DNA of 64,000 bases from contig CM064430.1 of NCBI GenBank assembly GCA_032690845.1, positions 45,419,882-45,483,881 of the forward strand. Direction: 5' to 3'. Every line of letters starts with the position of its first letter. Position 1 is the stretch's first letter. This document shows positions 42,001 to 54,255 of the stretch, in pieces. The notes below the pieces were generated by a model. That model was not told where the DNA came from. It did not search any database and saw nothing but the letters and a program-made list of their open reading frames with translations. Position numbers and translations under genes: made by a program. This DNA comes from Eleusine coracana subsp. coracana. Lineage: Eukaryota; Streptophyta; Magnoliopsida; Poales; Poaceae.

Positions 42001-45000
42001 TAAGTGTCAATTACTTTGGGATGGAGGGAGTACATTTTAGTTATTGAACAGACTACCCAACCAAGAGGTACCTCGTAGATAGTTAAAAAAATTAATAATG
42101 ATTTGAGTAATTGATAACAGATGGAGACACCAGAAGATTCACCAAGAGAACCAAACAATTCAAGACAGTAAAACTAAAGCATGAAAATTCAGCAGAGGGT
42201 TAAAGGGAAAATAAAACCTTTGTATTTTCTGTACAATAAGCCCATTCTGGGGAGATCTCAGTGATGCGAAAGATCCTATCATTGGTCATTGGTTGAGAAG
42301 TGGGTATGGCTGAGCTTTGATTATCCCCTAAAAGCGGACTATCATCTTCAAAGTACTTCCAAAGTCCAAGACTGTTCTGCCTAGCAGGCACGTCATTAGG
42401 GATGTTACCATTTGGTGGAGTTTTCACCAAAGAACTTGCAAGTTGCTTTGATTGAGAATCAAGATCTGATGTCAACAAAAATGGAGACTGATTTGCATGA
42501 TGCTTTGGAACCCCAAAGTAACCTTCAGTTACTTGGTTGAGGTTAGGATTATAAGCATAAGCTTCTGAATGCACATCAACTGTTGCAGAAAAGATAGCCT
42601 GCAGAAAAGTGAGCAATGCATCTGATTCATCAGCATAGATGAACTCAAGGAAAAAGACAATCAAGATTTGACACCAATGTATAGTTATACCAATATTGCA
42701 TACATATACAAGAATGCAGGATCATGCATAATAAAATAGAGATCTTTATAACTAAGGTCCCCCATGTATTGAAGATAAATTACACTAAACATGAAACTGA
42801 AAATTAACTCTTAACATTTTTCAGATTCATGTTACATATAATCATATCAGAAATTCAGAAGGATAACCATTTAAGCATGCAATTGATATTTTATGGCACA
42901 CGTGAATGCAAGAATGGAACCAGTAAGAAAGACAAGTGAACACCTTGATTCCAGAGTAATGATCGACACCTATGCTATTGAATTTAAAGCTATGGTCTAA
43001 GCTTATCTTAGGAATAAGGAAAACTAAGACATTTTCAAAAAAAAAAAAAAAGGAAAGCTAACATAGTGAAGAAAATTAAGGGGCACTGTTATAGTGAGTT
43101 CAGGATGTAATGACTAAGCTAAACAGGAAGGGATACAGCTGTGAGTTTAGTGATGTAATAAAGACATAACTTTAGTCAAGATGTCAGCAATGTGTAAAAT
43201 TTGAAGACCATATACTGCACTTGCCCACTTGAAATACTTTTGTAAAAGAATATTATAAGAAGAAGAAATTAAGGGCCACAGCAATAGTCAATTCAACAAT
43301 GTACAGAAGAAAAAACATGTGCTTCAAGCATGTAATATCGCAGTTCAAAACTGGATGTTACAGTGGCACACTAAGCCTAAGGTGAAGCTCACTTACATTA
43401 CTTGTGGTATTGGTACAGATGACGTTATTATTTCCAGAATCACTCGTTCCATGTTTAGTTTGCTGATTGGGTGTCAATGATCCGCCTGTTTTATAAAATA
43501 AGCTGGATCAGATCTCTACAAATGCAGAAAAAAAAAATCTACAGACTTATCCAAAAAATCCCACCACAAACAGAAGAATCGTTTTTCATGGAGGATTCCA
43601 ACAGGTCAGCCCAAAATGATTCCAGGCTAGAATCAGGATCATCAGTTTCTGCATAATCAACATAAAAATTATATAGTATGAGACACTTAAAAAGATGAAG
43701 ACATAGTGGTCAAATTTGTAAAACATGCAGCAGGCAGACCATGAACATTGCAGCATCTATAAGGAATTATAATAAATACAGAAACAACAACAACAACAAA
43801 GTCTTTTTATCCTAAGCAAGTTGGGGTAGGCTAGAGATGAAACCCATGGGAACCCAAAAAAGAAGAGACAAATGAACAAAAGCCAAAAGAAAGAGAAGAA
43901 AAAGGAAAAAAAAGAAAAAAAAAGAAAAAAGAGACAAAAGCCAAAGGAAAGAAGAAACGAGTAAGCAAGAAGGAAGGAAAAAAAGATCACGGTTCCGGCA
44001 CATCTATTGCTAGTCTCCAAGCGCTCCTATCCATAGCTAGCTCCTTAGGGATATCCCACGCCTTCAGATCTCTCTTAACCGACTCGTCCCAAGTCAAGTT
44101 AGGTCAGCCTCTACCTCTCTTAACATTAGCATCTCTCTTTAGAACCCCACTACGCACCGGCGCCTCCGGAGGCCTTCGTTGGACATAGTCCGAACCATCT
44201 CAACCGATGTTGAACCAATTTCTCCTCGATAGGTGCCACTCCTATCCTATCCCGGATATCTTCATTCCGTATTCGGTCTCTTCTTGTATGCCCACAAAAC
44301 CAACGCAACATACGCATCTCTACTACAATCAATTGTTGAACATGTCGTCTTTTCGTAGGCCAGCACTCAGCACCGTATAACATCGCCTGATGAATTGCCG
44401 TCCTATAGAATTAACCTTTTAGCTTTTGTGGCACCCTCTTGTCGCATAAGACGTCGGATGCTTGACGCCATTTCAACCAGCCGACTGAAATTCTATGCCT
44501 AACATCTTCATCGATGTCACCATCCTTTTGCAACATCGATCCTAAATAACGAAATGTATCCTTCTTGGCCACCAATTGTCCATCAAGGCTAACGTCTCCA
44601 ATCTCATGTCTAGTCACGCTAAACTCACACATCATATACTCGGTCTTGGCCCTACTAAGTCTGAATCCCTTGCACTCTAATATGTGCCTTCACAGCTCCA
44701 ACTTCCTATTAACCCCATTCCTACTCTCGTCAACTAACACCACATCATCAGCAAAGAGCATACACCAAGGGACATCACTCTGTATTTCTCGTGCGACCTC
44801 GTCCATCACCAGAGCAAATAAATAAGGGCTCAATGCTGATCCTTGGTGTAGTCCTATTTTAATCGGAAAGTCATTGGTGTTGCCATCACATGTCCGAACA
44901 CATGTCCTCACGTCCCTGTACATGTCCTTGATGAGGGTAATGTACTTAGTTGGGACTTTGTGCTTCTCCAAGGCCCACCATATGACATTTCTTGGTACTT

Positions 45001-48000
45001 TGTCATACGCCTTCTCGAGGTCAATAAAGACCATGTGTAAATCCTTCTTTTGCTCCCGATATCTCTCCATCAATTATAATAAATACAGAAGATTAAAAAA
45101 AAAAGGAGGTTCACTTCTTGGAGATTTTATTTGTTAGAGTATATTTGGCCCATCTAAGCCCATGTGTTAGAGTATATTTGGCCCATCTAGGCCCATGTAT
45201 AGAGGTCCATGTATATAGGAACTACATATGTCCACCTTTAGGGTTAGAGGAATACATTGACTATTTTCTCCAACATGGTATAGAGCTAGGGTTCCTCTCT
45301 CCTCTCCCTCCCTCCCAACCTGCCGCCGGCCTCCACCTGCCACCCTGCCGCCGTCATCGCCAGCCATGACGGGCCGCCGCTTCCTAACTCCCTCTCCCCC
45401 TTCCCTCCCCTCCCCGCGCCGCCGCCTGGAGTAGCTGCTGCGCCGCCACCCAGTGCACCGGATCCAGCCCTCGCGCCACTGGATCCGACCGTCGCACCGC
45501 TGGATCTGGCTCTCACGCCGCCGCCGGCAGCCTTTGCCGCGTGCGCTGCCAGACGCCGGCCTGCTGCACCAGGACGCCACCGCCGCGGGCGCGCCTGCCT
45601 TGGCCACCGCCGGCCGCCGCCACACCACCACACCGCCGCTCGCCCCGTCGCCGCTGGCCTCGTTGCCCCGCTGTTGTTCGCCGCGCTGCCCCAGGCCGTC
45701 ACAGCTGACGCGTTGCCCTGGGTCACCGCCGCGGGCCTCGCTGCCCTGGCGCCGCTTGTTGTGCCGGCACCGGTCGCCGCCTCTGCCGCGCTGCCTCTGC
45801 CGGCCGTCGGAGCAGCCACCGCGGGCGCCGCCGTCATGGGCATGCTGCCCCGGACCACCGCCGCCTCTCCGGCTGCCGCCCAGGCCCCTGCTGCGCAGGC
45901 CACAGCCGTTGCTGGCCCCATCGCCGCACAGGTTGCTGCCGGGCCTCCTCTCTCTATCGCCGTCGCCGTCGTGCGAGCCGCCGCTGCTACGTGGGCCCGG
46001 CCTCCTCCCCCCCCCCCCCCCCCCCCCCCCCCCCGTCGCCGTCACAGGCTTCGTTGCCGCTCAGGCTATCTCCGGGACTCCTCTCCCCGCTACCATCGTC
46101 GCGCGGGCCACCGCCGTGGGCCCCGCCACCACCGCGGGCTTCGTCACCGCGCCAGCTGCCTGGAGGGGCGAAAACCATGGCGCTCACCGTCGCCGGGGGC
46201 GATGTGGGGGTGGCTCTAGGGTGGAGGCGTCAGAGTGGTCCTACTGCTCAGGCTCCCCAGCACCAGCCCGTGGTCATGTTCGCTAGCCTTGCTCCCTCGG
46301 GCTCAGCACTCTGGACCGCTCCTGCTCCAGCTCCTCGGCCACCGACCTGGCCTAGGGGATGGTTTTTGGCTGCGAGCCACCACCCTCCGACCTGGCCGGG
46401 GGGGGGGGGACCTGGCGGCTCTGGCTCAGTCCTTCAGCACCATGGGGCTGACCCTGCCAGTCAACACAGAGTGAATCGCCGAATCGGGCGCCTCATACCA
46501 CACCACGCCTGATGCTGGTATTTTATCCTACGTCCACTCCCGTCCTCCCTCGTGTCCATGCTCGATCATGGTCGGCAATGGCACTTGTCTTCCTGTCACC
46601 TCTGTGGGATCTGCTTCTAGTTCTTTTCGTCTTTCGAATATTCTTGTTGCCCCACAAATGATTCATGACTTTCTTTCCATTCGCCAATTTACTAATGATA
46701 ATTCTTGCACTGTGGAATTTGACTCTTCTGGACTTACTGTGAAAGATTTGGCTTCCCGGTGCCCGCTCCTCCGTTGTGACAGCACAGGGCCCCTTTACAC
46801 CCTTCGCCTTCCTGTTACCGCTTCTTCTTTGTCGCCTACTACTTCCGCTACTTTTGCGACCACCCCATCTTTCACGACTTGGCACCGTCGGCTTAGGCAT
46901 CCTGGCTGCGACGTGTTGGCTCGTCTCAGTCGTAGTGCAGATCTTCATTGTACTCTGGCTTCTGATGGGCACCTCTATCATGCGTGCCAATTAGGTCGTC
47001 ATGTTAGACTTCCTTTTTCTTCGTCTTCTTCACATGCGAGTCACGCCTTTGATCTCATTTAGTATGTCTGGCTATAAGTATTACTTGGTGATTGTGGATG
47101 ATTTCTCTCATTACAGACTTTCCCGCTGTGTGCCAAGTCTGACACTTTCCCCACCCTCCTCCACTTCTTTGCCTGGGTTTCCACTTAGTTCAATCTCACC
47201 ATCAAGACCGTCTAGTGTGACAACGGCCATGAGTTGGATAATCACGCCTCCCATGACTTCTTCCTCTCTCGCGGTGTTCACCTACGCATGTCGTGCCCGT
47301 ATACCTCGCCTCAAAACGGCAAGGCTGAGCAGATGATTCGCACTACGAATGATGTCATGCGCACCCTTCTCCTCTAGGCCTCCCTTCCTATCCGTTTCTG
47401 GGCCGAGGGTCTACACACAGCCGCCTACCTTCTCAACCACCTAACATCCACTGCCTCACCCACCACCACCCCTCACCACGCCCTTTTCCGTACCCTACCC
47501 CGGTATGATCACCTTCGGGTCTTCGGGTGCGCCTGCTATCCTAACACCTCCGCCACTGCTCCTCACAAGCTAGCGCCTCGATCGACTCGGTGTGTTTTTC
47601 TTAGCTACTCCCCGGACCACAAGGGGTACTGTTGCTTCGATCTCACCTCCCGCCGCGTCCTCATATCCCGGCACATCATGTTTGACGAGTCAGACTTCCC
47701 ATACTCCGCCGCCACTATGCCCTCTCCTGATCCTGACCTCGAGTCCGTTTTTCCAACGTTTTTCCGACTGACCCGGTGGTCCAGCCCCCTGCTTCTGTTT
47801 GCCCTTTTCTGGTTCCACAGCGGTCTCCACTATGCCACGTGCAGCACCAGAGTATTCTACCGCGCCACGCGCGGCCCCGAAGCCTTCTCCCGCGCCACGC
47901 ACCGCGCCGGAGCCTTCTACCGCGCTACACGCGGCACCGGTGTCTTCGCCTACGCCATGCACGGTCCCGGAGCCTTCGCCAGCGCCACGCGCGGCACTGG

Positions 48001-51000
48001 AGTCTTTGCCTACGCCACGCGCGGCCCCGTCGCCACTTCCTGCACCGCGAGAGCCTTCGGTTTTCGCTACCCGCTTCGTCGAGCCGGTACAGGTCTACAG
48101 GTGTCGTGTGGCGCAGGTACCGGAGCCGGTGGTCTCTCCACCACCACCGCCTCCGCCTGAGCCGACAGTCCGCTCTCGGGCTCGCTCTCGGCTTGACCCG
48201 GAGGTGTTCCACCCGTCTGTCGTCCATCGGGATCCAAGGCACACTCATCCCATGGTGACACGGCGGGCGGCGGGTGTCCTCTCTGTCGTCGAGGCGGAGT
48301 CGGGAGTTTCACCCGTGCCCTCCTCCGTCCGCGATGCCTTGGCGGACCCTCACTGGCCTTGGGCCATGGAGGAGTACGCGGCTCTTCTCGCCAACCAGAC
48401 GTTGGACCTCGTGCAACGTCCGTCTGGTTGCAATTTGGTCACCGGCATGTGGATCTGAACGCATAAGTGTCGGGCTGACGGCTCTCTAGAGCGCTACAAG
48501 GCTCGTTGGGTTCTTCGAGGCTTCACCCGGCGTCCTGGCGTGGACTATGATGAGACCTTCAGTCCGGTGGTGAAGCCGGCCACAGTGCGCACGGTTCTCT
48601 CACTGGCTCTCTCTCGCTCCTGGCCCGTGCACCAACTGGACGTGAAGAATGCCTTCCTCCATGACACTCTGCAGTCAACCAACGGGGTTCGTGGATTCCA
48701 GTAGTCCAGATTTGGTCTACCGCCTCAACAAGTCCCTTTATGGCCTGAAGCAGGCTCCTCGTGCGTGGTACTCTTGGTTCGCTACGTTCTTGACTACGTT
48801 GGGCTTCACTGAGTGCAAGTCTGACACTTCTCTGTTTGTCTACCGGCGAGGCTCTGAGGTTGTGTACCTGTTGCTCTATATTGATGACATCATCCTCACA
48901 GCTTCCAGTCAGGCCTTCCTTCAGCATATTATTCAGTCACTGCAGCGTGAGTTTGCCATGAAGGATCTGGGTATGCTTCATCACTTCCTGGGCGTCACTG
49001 TGGAGCCTCGTCCCTTTGGCCAGCGGCAGTATGCTCTTGACATCCTGGCGCGGGCAGGGATGACTGACTGCAAGCCCTGCTCCACCCCGGTCGACACTCA
49101 GGGGAAGCTCTCTGCGGACATTGGTGCCCCGGTTGTTGACCCGACTGCTTACCGGAGCCTTGCTAGGGCTCTTCAGTACCTCACCTTCATCAGGCCGGAC
49201 ATCATATATGCCATCCAGCAGGTCTGTCTTCATATGCATGATACTCGCGATTCACATCTCGCTGCTCTGAAGTGTCTGCTGCACTACGTTCGAGGTACTG
49301 TTGACTACGGTCTGATTCTTCACCGAGCTCCCTCCACCGATCTTGTTGTCTACCACAACGCTGACTAGGCTGGATGTCCTGACACTCGTCGGTCGACTTC
49401 CGGCTACGCTGTCTTCCTTGGCAGCAACCTGATCTCCTGGTCATCCAAGCGACAGCCGGTGGTTTCCCGCTCAGTGCCGAGGCGGAGTACCGGGCAGTTG
49501 CCAACAGCGTAGCTGAGGCGTCCTGGCTTCAGCAGCTCTTGGCGGAGCTTCACAGCCCACTCACCAAGAGCACGCTCGTCTACTGCGACAACGTCAGCGC
49601 CGTCTACCTCTCCACCAACCCGGTTCAGCATCAGCGAACGAAGCATGTGGAGATCGACCTTCACTTCGTTCGTGATCGGGTCGCCATTGGCCATGTTCGG
49701 GTGCTCTATGTCCTGACCACCTCCCAGTTCGTAGACATCTTCACCAAAGGCCTTCCCTCCTCGAAGTTTCGGTCCAGTCTCAACATCATCAGTGGCTAGT
49801 TGTGACTTGGGGGGGGGGGGGGGGTAGAGTATATTTGGGCCATCTAGGCCCATGTGTTAGAGTATATTTGGCCCATCTAGGCCCATGTATAGAGGTCCAT
49901 GTATAGGAACTATATATGCCCACCCTTAGGGTTGGAGGAATACATTGACTATTTTCTCCAACATTATTGACACATAAAAAATTCAAAAGGTCATGGATGC
50001 AGAAACTTTCAGAGTAGATATGTGATCATATATCGAGTAAATGTTTAGAATCCATATGCGTATCTCACCACCAGAAATCGCTCGCCCACCATGTGAGTTA
50101 ATTTCTTCTGGTGCAGCAGCCGTGCAAGAATGCTCGGTCCGAGAATGTTCAGTACGAGCAGATGCTGAATCTGTTGAAGTCAGAGGAGAGCTGTAATGGA
50201 TCATATTGATAGGAGGCACTTCTGGAACTTCGGTGTTTGGAGGTGATATGGCATTTTCCTGGTCAGAAAAAGGTATATTAACAGACTGGACATAGTAGAA
50301 CTTGTAGCAAGTTGATTTAATGTGTTTGCACAAAAAATATTATGACATGTGAACCGTGTATAAGTTCCCCGCAACTCATATTCAGCAACGACAAGTATAT
50401 TTTCATCTCACATTTCCTCATAAAGTACCATTTCAACCACATGTTCATCATTCTTTACAGGTTTGAACATGATTTCATGAGAGAGAATGTTTTTGCAGCC
50501 AACAAATTAACAATTAAATTTCAATAAAAATCAAGGACTCCATTGACTCAGATCAGTAGCTAATCCTTATGCGTGAAAAGAAACTCCAACATGGACTAGT
50601 ATAGAACGTGGCCCTTGATTTCCATAGAGCAAGTGATAGGATGAAGCACTAAGGCCCTGTTTGGATCCTCTAGTTGGCTAAATTTTAGCCTCCTAAAGTT
50701 TAGTCAGCTAAAGTTTAACCAACTAAACTTTAAGAGGTACATGTTTGGATCCATAGCTAAAATTTTTGGCTAAACAAAAAATAGACATGTCTACCCTTTA
50801 TTAACTAACCAAAAAGTGGATATATGTGTGGGTTGAAGGAAAATATCACATGTGAGGAGGGGTAGTTTTGACTTTAGTTGTCTTTTCCCAAGTTTAGGAG
50901 ATTTTAGGAGGGTTGGGGTGACTAGAGATCTAAAGTTTAGGAGGTGGGCTGGCTAAAGTTTAGGAGATTTTAGGAGGTCATGTTTGGAGCAAAAGTGACT

Positions 51001-54000
51001 AAAGTTTAGCCAGCTAAAGTTTAGGAGGTGGATCCAAACAGGGCCTAAGTTCATTTACAGCTTGCTAGATCATAGTCCATGGCCAATTAGCAAGAGAAGC
51101 TGTGCAGACCCAGCCACTCAGAAGTCAGACCTCCAACTAAATTACAAATCCAATCCAACAATGAGGCAATAAAGAAGAACAAGGAAATACGCCAGCAAAT
51201 GGAACATGTTTAACCAAAAGAAGATATTTTTTTTTGTCTGTAACATTATCTTATGCATAAATTTTTTCTTTAATAAAACCCATATGTTCAACAAGGAGAT
51301 AATACTACACCTCATCAGTACTACACAAATTTTCAAATTTTCTCCTCCAGGAATGAAGAAAAATACTGAAAAGATATTTATTACGAAACAGGAAAAACAG
51401 ATTAAGAAATATGTAACCTCTGATGTTTGACGATAATGCACAAGAACTATGCGCTCCAATTCTCTGAATAAGAAACAACCCAGAACCATGTTAAAAAATC
51501 ATCAAAACATTTTAATCCTATTTAAATCAAATACCAGAATGTACAAAATTGAATTATAGTTATGGTGAAACAGTATTAGGAAAATTACGTCATGAACTCT
51601 GCATTTTGCGAGCCTTAACATAAATTTTGTTTTTACGGGTCCATTCAACTCAATTGAACTTAATCTGACAGCTCCATTCTTAGAAAGTAGAAACTACTTG
51701 GTTATCCATGCGATTGAATGGCTACATGTTACAAAACATTACAGAATTCTAAAACATACAACTGAAATTTTAGTAGTATATATATTGCTCAACGGTAGTA
51801 ATGGATTACTGGTATTACAATATTTATTTGATTAATCTGCACCTTTATGACCTGGCCAAATTAAACTATTTAGACCTTTGTTTTTTCTTTTTAACAGTTC
51901 ATGAGATACTTCATGTAATTTTTTCAGAAAATAATGTGGCAGTTCTATCTCCCTACATAGAAATTTAATTCATCATTACATGCACTTCCTGGATGTCTCA
52001 GATAGACTTATGCTTGTGGGCAAAGTAGAGAAAGGCTCCAAACTAAAATATCTGTTCCATTGCATAAAGTTAATTCATGATATCCTACATCTAGTGCAGA
52101 CTATTTTACACCTTCAAGAATAGAAAAAATAAAATATTAGACAACTCTTAGAAATTACATAACATAAGATTTAGTGGCATAAATATGATACTTGAAAACA
52201 AAGCAAACTGGTGGATTTGAAATATTACTTGTCAAGTAGCCAGTAGCATCTGCGAAAGAAATTTGGATCATCCTCACCTCGAGCATAATAGACATGAACC
52301 TTTTCTTCATTACCAATCTACAAAATAACATAGTCACTAAAAAATGGTGGAGATATTAAAGCACTAGATTGTAATAGCACACAGCCAGGCAATTTCAGTT
52401 TTTGCATACTTACCTTTAATTTTTCATGGGCTTCTTGGACAGTCTTGCCATCCTTCTTTTTCTTCCAATTATGGCCATCTTTACGGAAGTTTCTAACAAC
52501 TTTGCGATCATATAGTACAACAGTACCACCTACTTTCAAATAACGTTACAACTGTGGTTATTTCGGAATGTGTAAACCAATTCTGATAGAAATGTGATTT
52601 GAATTAGAATACTAATGGAAGAAAAAGTTTTAGGTATGCAATTTCCAATCCTCGAAAGGTAGAACAGTCAAATCTACAAACTTATGTAAATACCTTAGAA
52701 CACAGGAATAATGAGAGGCTAAAAATTATGCAAATAACATAGAAGATATAAATGTGCCCCCTGTTGATAAATGCTGTTACAGAATAACATATAATATATA
52801 GCAATATCTTATTAGAAAAACAGTTCTTGTGACTTGTACATGTGAAAGGCACAGGGCAGGCAATCAAATTAAAGAACAATGTCAACATGAATAAGTAGTA
52901 TTGTACCAGAGCAAGTGACATAGGCACAAAAAGGAAGAATTTGTGACAAGCAAAATTAAGTATGCATTCAATTTAACCTTAATGAAGGCATTCCAAGAGT
53001 GGCAACTAAAAGTATAAAACACAAAAACAGGTGTTGAGTCATACTAGATTTATGAACTTAATAAATGCATATTCTTTTATGCCTGGATGATGGTATTTTG
53101 ATGAGTTAGCTACTAAACGTCTAAACTTAAAGGCATTGGCAGAATGAAATAGGTTTAATAGCACAACACACTTCCTGTTAACAAAAAAGAATTAGCCAAT
53201 CAGGAGAACAGCAAGTTAAGTCAATCAAGTTGGTTTCACACCTGAGATAATTGATTCATCTTATCTGTTATGGATATCAGCAGTAGATCATCCACCACAT
53301 GGTCTCTCTAAACATCGAACCAACTGGTTCTGAAACTCAGGGATATTCACGACTTATAATCATCTCAAAAAAAATATTAACGATTTATTACTTGCTCCAG
53401 ACACGAACCAAATTGTTCAGCATAGAAGCTCTAACTTTCATCTTACACTCTGTACTACTGCATACACCTCTATTTTGTCCCTTGTATTCAAATCAAGTCA
53501 AACATTAATTACTGAAACTAAACAAGCACAAGTCTAGGATTCAGCAGGTTGAGGCCCAGGGTTTATGGCAAATGCAGAAATACGTACTCGCAGGCTTGTC
53601 GATAGGCTGCGGAATGACTTGGAATTTTGCGTAGTTCGCCAGCACTGCATAGATCTCATTTGGCCGGAACCATCGTGATGCCGCCTCTGACATCAGCTTC
53701 TCAAAGTTCAAGTCTATTCACCAACCACCGCCGCAACATACACAAGCAACAATTCAGCGTTAGCAGCAACAAAATTCTAATACCTAGCATATCATTGTTA
53801 TCAGGGAAACGTAGCTAGTCCTTAAACAGACAATAAGCCGAGCAAACCAAACATCAGCGAAGCATTCAATCAAAATCGCAGCACAAAAACACCAACGCGG
53901 AAAGGACCTCGAAATCCTACATCTTAATCAGGCATCATTAATGTTAAAAGGCAGCCCTAATCATCCCCAAATTACGAAAATGAAATGGGAAACCCTCAGA

Positions 54001-54255
54001 AGTACAGAAGCAAGGCATCAAATGGAAGTGAAAAAAAAAATCACAATAGCTCAAAAACCCCTGGTATGGAGCAAGCAAAGCCATTACAACTGCAGAATCG
54101 CAGCCTCAAAATGAAACAGAAAAATAAGAGGAAAAGGAAGGTTGGGAACAGTAAAGGCAGCCGCGCTCGAACGGGGCGGGTGGACCTGCGCAGGTGAGGA
54201 AGCCGTGGATCTCGGAGGCGACGAGCAGGTCCCGCCCGCCGGTGCCTCCCGCCAT
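39092..54255 (-). CDS. CAMTA: Calmodulin-binding transcription activator, 13 exons
   Basis: Coding exons on the minus strand: 54255-54186, 53713-53588, 52529-52414, 52317-52229, 51463-51418, 50258-50069, 43648-43565, 43485-43397, 42598-42218, 41712-41021, 40539-39987, 39806-39495, 39112-39092. Every junction is GT/AG and in phase; the sum is 2,769 bases, 922 residues. Domains: CG-1 DNA-binding domain, residues ~23-150 (ASRWFRPNEIYAVLANYAKF, DGHNWKKKKDGKTVQEAHEKL, RRCYWLLD); TIG/IPT fold ~398-490; ankyrin repeats ~595-690 (GWTALHWAAYFG, GYTAADLAARGG); IQ motifs ~760-830 (RIQHAFRNYNRKK, KIQAAYRGHRERRQY); and the calmodulin-binding helix WSVGVVEKAILRWRKK at ~830. The product is a nuclear activator that binds CGCG-type sites and couples calcium signals to stress and growth genes (family knowledge). 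It appears intact. Intron 6 (43,649-50,068) is 6.4 kb because of two transposons. Confidence 0.95.
41829..42032. mobile_element. Stowaway MITE in CAMTA intron 9
   Basis: This 204-bp element starts tactccgtccgtcccatttt and ends aactttgggatggagggagta-like (inverted). Imperfect terminal inverted repeats begin with the TACTCCCTCCGT signature of grass Stowaway (mariner-type) MITEs and include the TA target. Confidence 0.88.
43765..43783. repeat. LINE target-site duplication, 3' side
   Basis: Nineteen bases (aattataataaatacagaa) match 45,072-45,090 exactly and bracket the LINE. Confidence 0.92.
43784..45071 (-). mobile_element. 5'-truncated RTE-like LINE in CAMTA intron 6
   Basis: This 1,288-bp non-LTR element has the same orientation as CAMTA. 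From its 5' side it encodes the rear half of reverse transcriptase (FIDLEKAYDKVPR, GSALSPYLFALVMDE, CMLFADDVVLVDES), then the conserved tail VEMRMLRWFCGHTRRDR and EEKLVQHRLRWFG. It ends in a pyrimidine-rich stretch and a (TTG)n tail with the plant RTE-type ending 'caacttgcttaggat'. A TAA-type stop and frame breaks (near 44,410 and 44,640) make it inactive. The exact 19-bp target duplication fixes the ends. Confidence 0.9.
45072..45090. repeat. LINE target-site duplication, 5' side
   Basis: Exact partner of 43,765-43,783. Confidence 0.92.
45132..45275 (+). repeat. Left copia LTR, with internal duplication
   Basis: A 144-bp LTR, TG to CA. The phrase gttagagtatatttggccca occurs twice at its start, spaced about 35 bp, and the right LTR has the same doubling. 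The first bases of the right LTR (tgt) are replaced by the poly-G tract. Confidence 0.85.
45276..45286 (+). other. Copia primer-binding site
   Basis: TGGTATAGAGC follows the LTR directly and matches the initiator Met-tRNA primer pattern TGGTATCAGAGC except for one missing base. Confidence 0.75.
46430..49799 (+). pseudogene. Degenerate copia pol
   Basis: The protease motif reads IAESGASYHTTPDAG at about 46,475, with Glu in place of the catalytic Asp of the usual DSGA and a TGA where Trp precedes it. Integrase includes the GAG pre-integrase region (TWHRRLRHPGCDVLARLS, ~46,880) and core fragments through FGCACYPN (~47,525). A tandem stretch (~47,840-48,050) encodes Ala/Thr-rich repeats (AAPEPSxAPR units). 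RT includes LVYRLNKSLYGLKQAPRAWY and LLLYIDDIILTA (~48,715-48,900). RNase H has TLVYCDNVSAVYLS and ends DIFTKGLPSSKF before the stop at 49,799. Several frameshifts and stops make it non-functional. Confidence 0.87.
49825..49963 (+). repeat. Right copia LTR
   Basis: Matches the left LTR and ends ttttctccaaca. It is preceded by a run of about 15 G residues acting as polypurine tract. Confidence 0.85.
50653..51045. mobile_element. Tourist-like (PIF/Harbinger) MITE in CAMTA intron 5
   Basis: Termini ggccctgtttggatcc and its inverse ggatccaaacagggcc are perfect over 16 bp, with the 3-bp duplication taa on both sides (50,650-50,652 and 51,046-51,048). The interior repeats 'ctaaagtttag' many times. 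A TAA/TTA target is typical of PIF/Harbinger elements. Confidence 0.87.

Larger units (their letters stand above)
45132..49963 (+). mobile_element. Ty1/copia LTR retrotransposon in CAMTA intron 6
   Basis: This 4.8-kb element lies antisense to CAMTA. It has short LTRs (45,132-45,275 and 49,825-49,963), a primer site TGGTATAGAGC immediately after the left LTR, a poly-G tract before the right LTR and a ttatt target duplication. Domain order protease, integrase, RT, RNase H is that of copia. Coding sequence is broken many times. The region where most of gag should be (about 45,290-46,200) is instead a GC-rich Pro/Ala low-complexity stretch with poly-C runs; only the end of gag is recognisable (SFSTMGLTLPVNTE at about 46,430). 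Confidence 0.9.
45127..49968. repeat. Copia target-site duplications (ttatt)
   Basis: Five-base direct repeats lie at 45,127-45,131 and 49,964-49,968, immediately outside the copia LTRs. Confidence 0.88.

Noticed and set aside
43757..44020. Phe/Ser-rich minus-strand frames that resemble membrane segments
   Set aside because: They come from the pyrimidine-rich 3' tail of the LINE, not from a membrane protein.
45167..46512. Long overlapping Pro/Ala/Gly frames on both strands
   Set aside because: GC-rich low-complexity part of the copia element with poly-C runs; no domain on either strand except the short gag end near 46,430.
46523..48312. Minus-strand frames opposite the copia integrase region
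   Set aside because: Shadow frames; the plus strand shows the copia motifs.
51142..51489. 115-codon minus-strand frame with hydrophobic stretches
   Set aside because: It is CAMTA exon 5 read through into flanking intron; only ELERIVLVHYRQTSE is exon.
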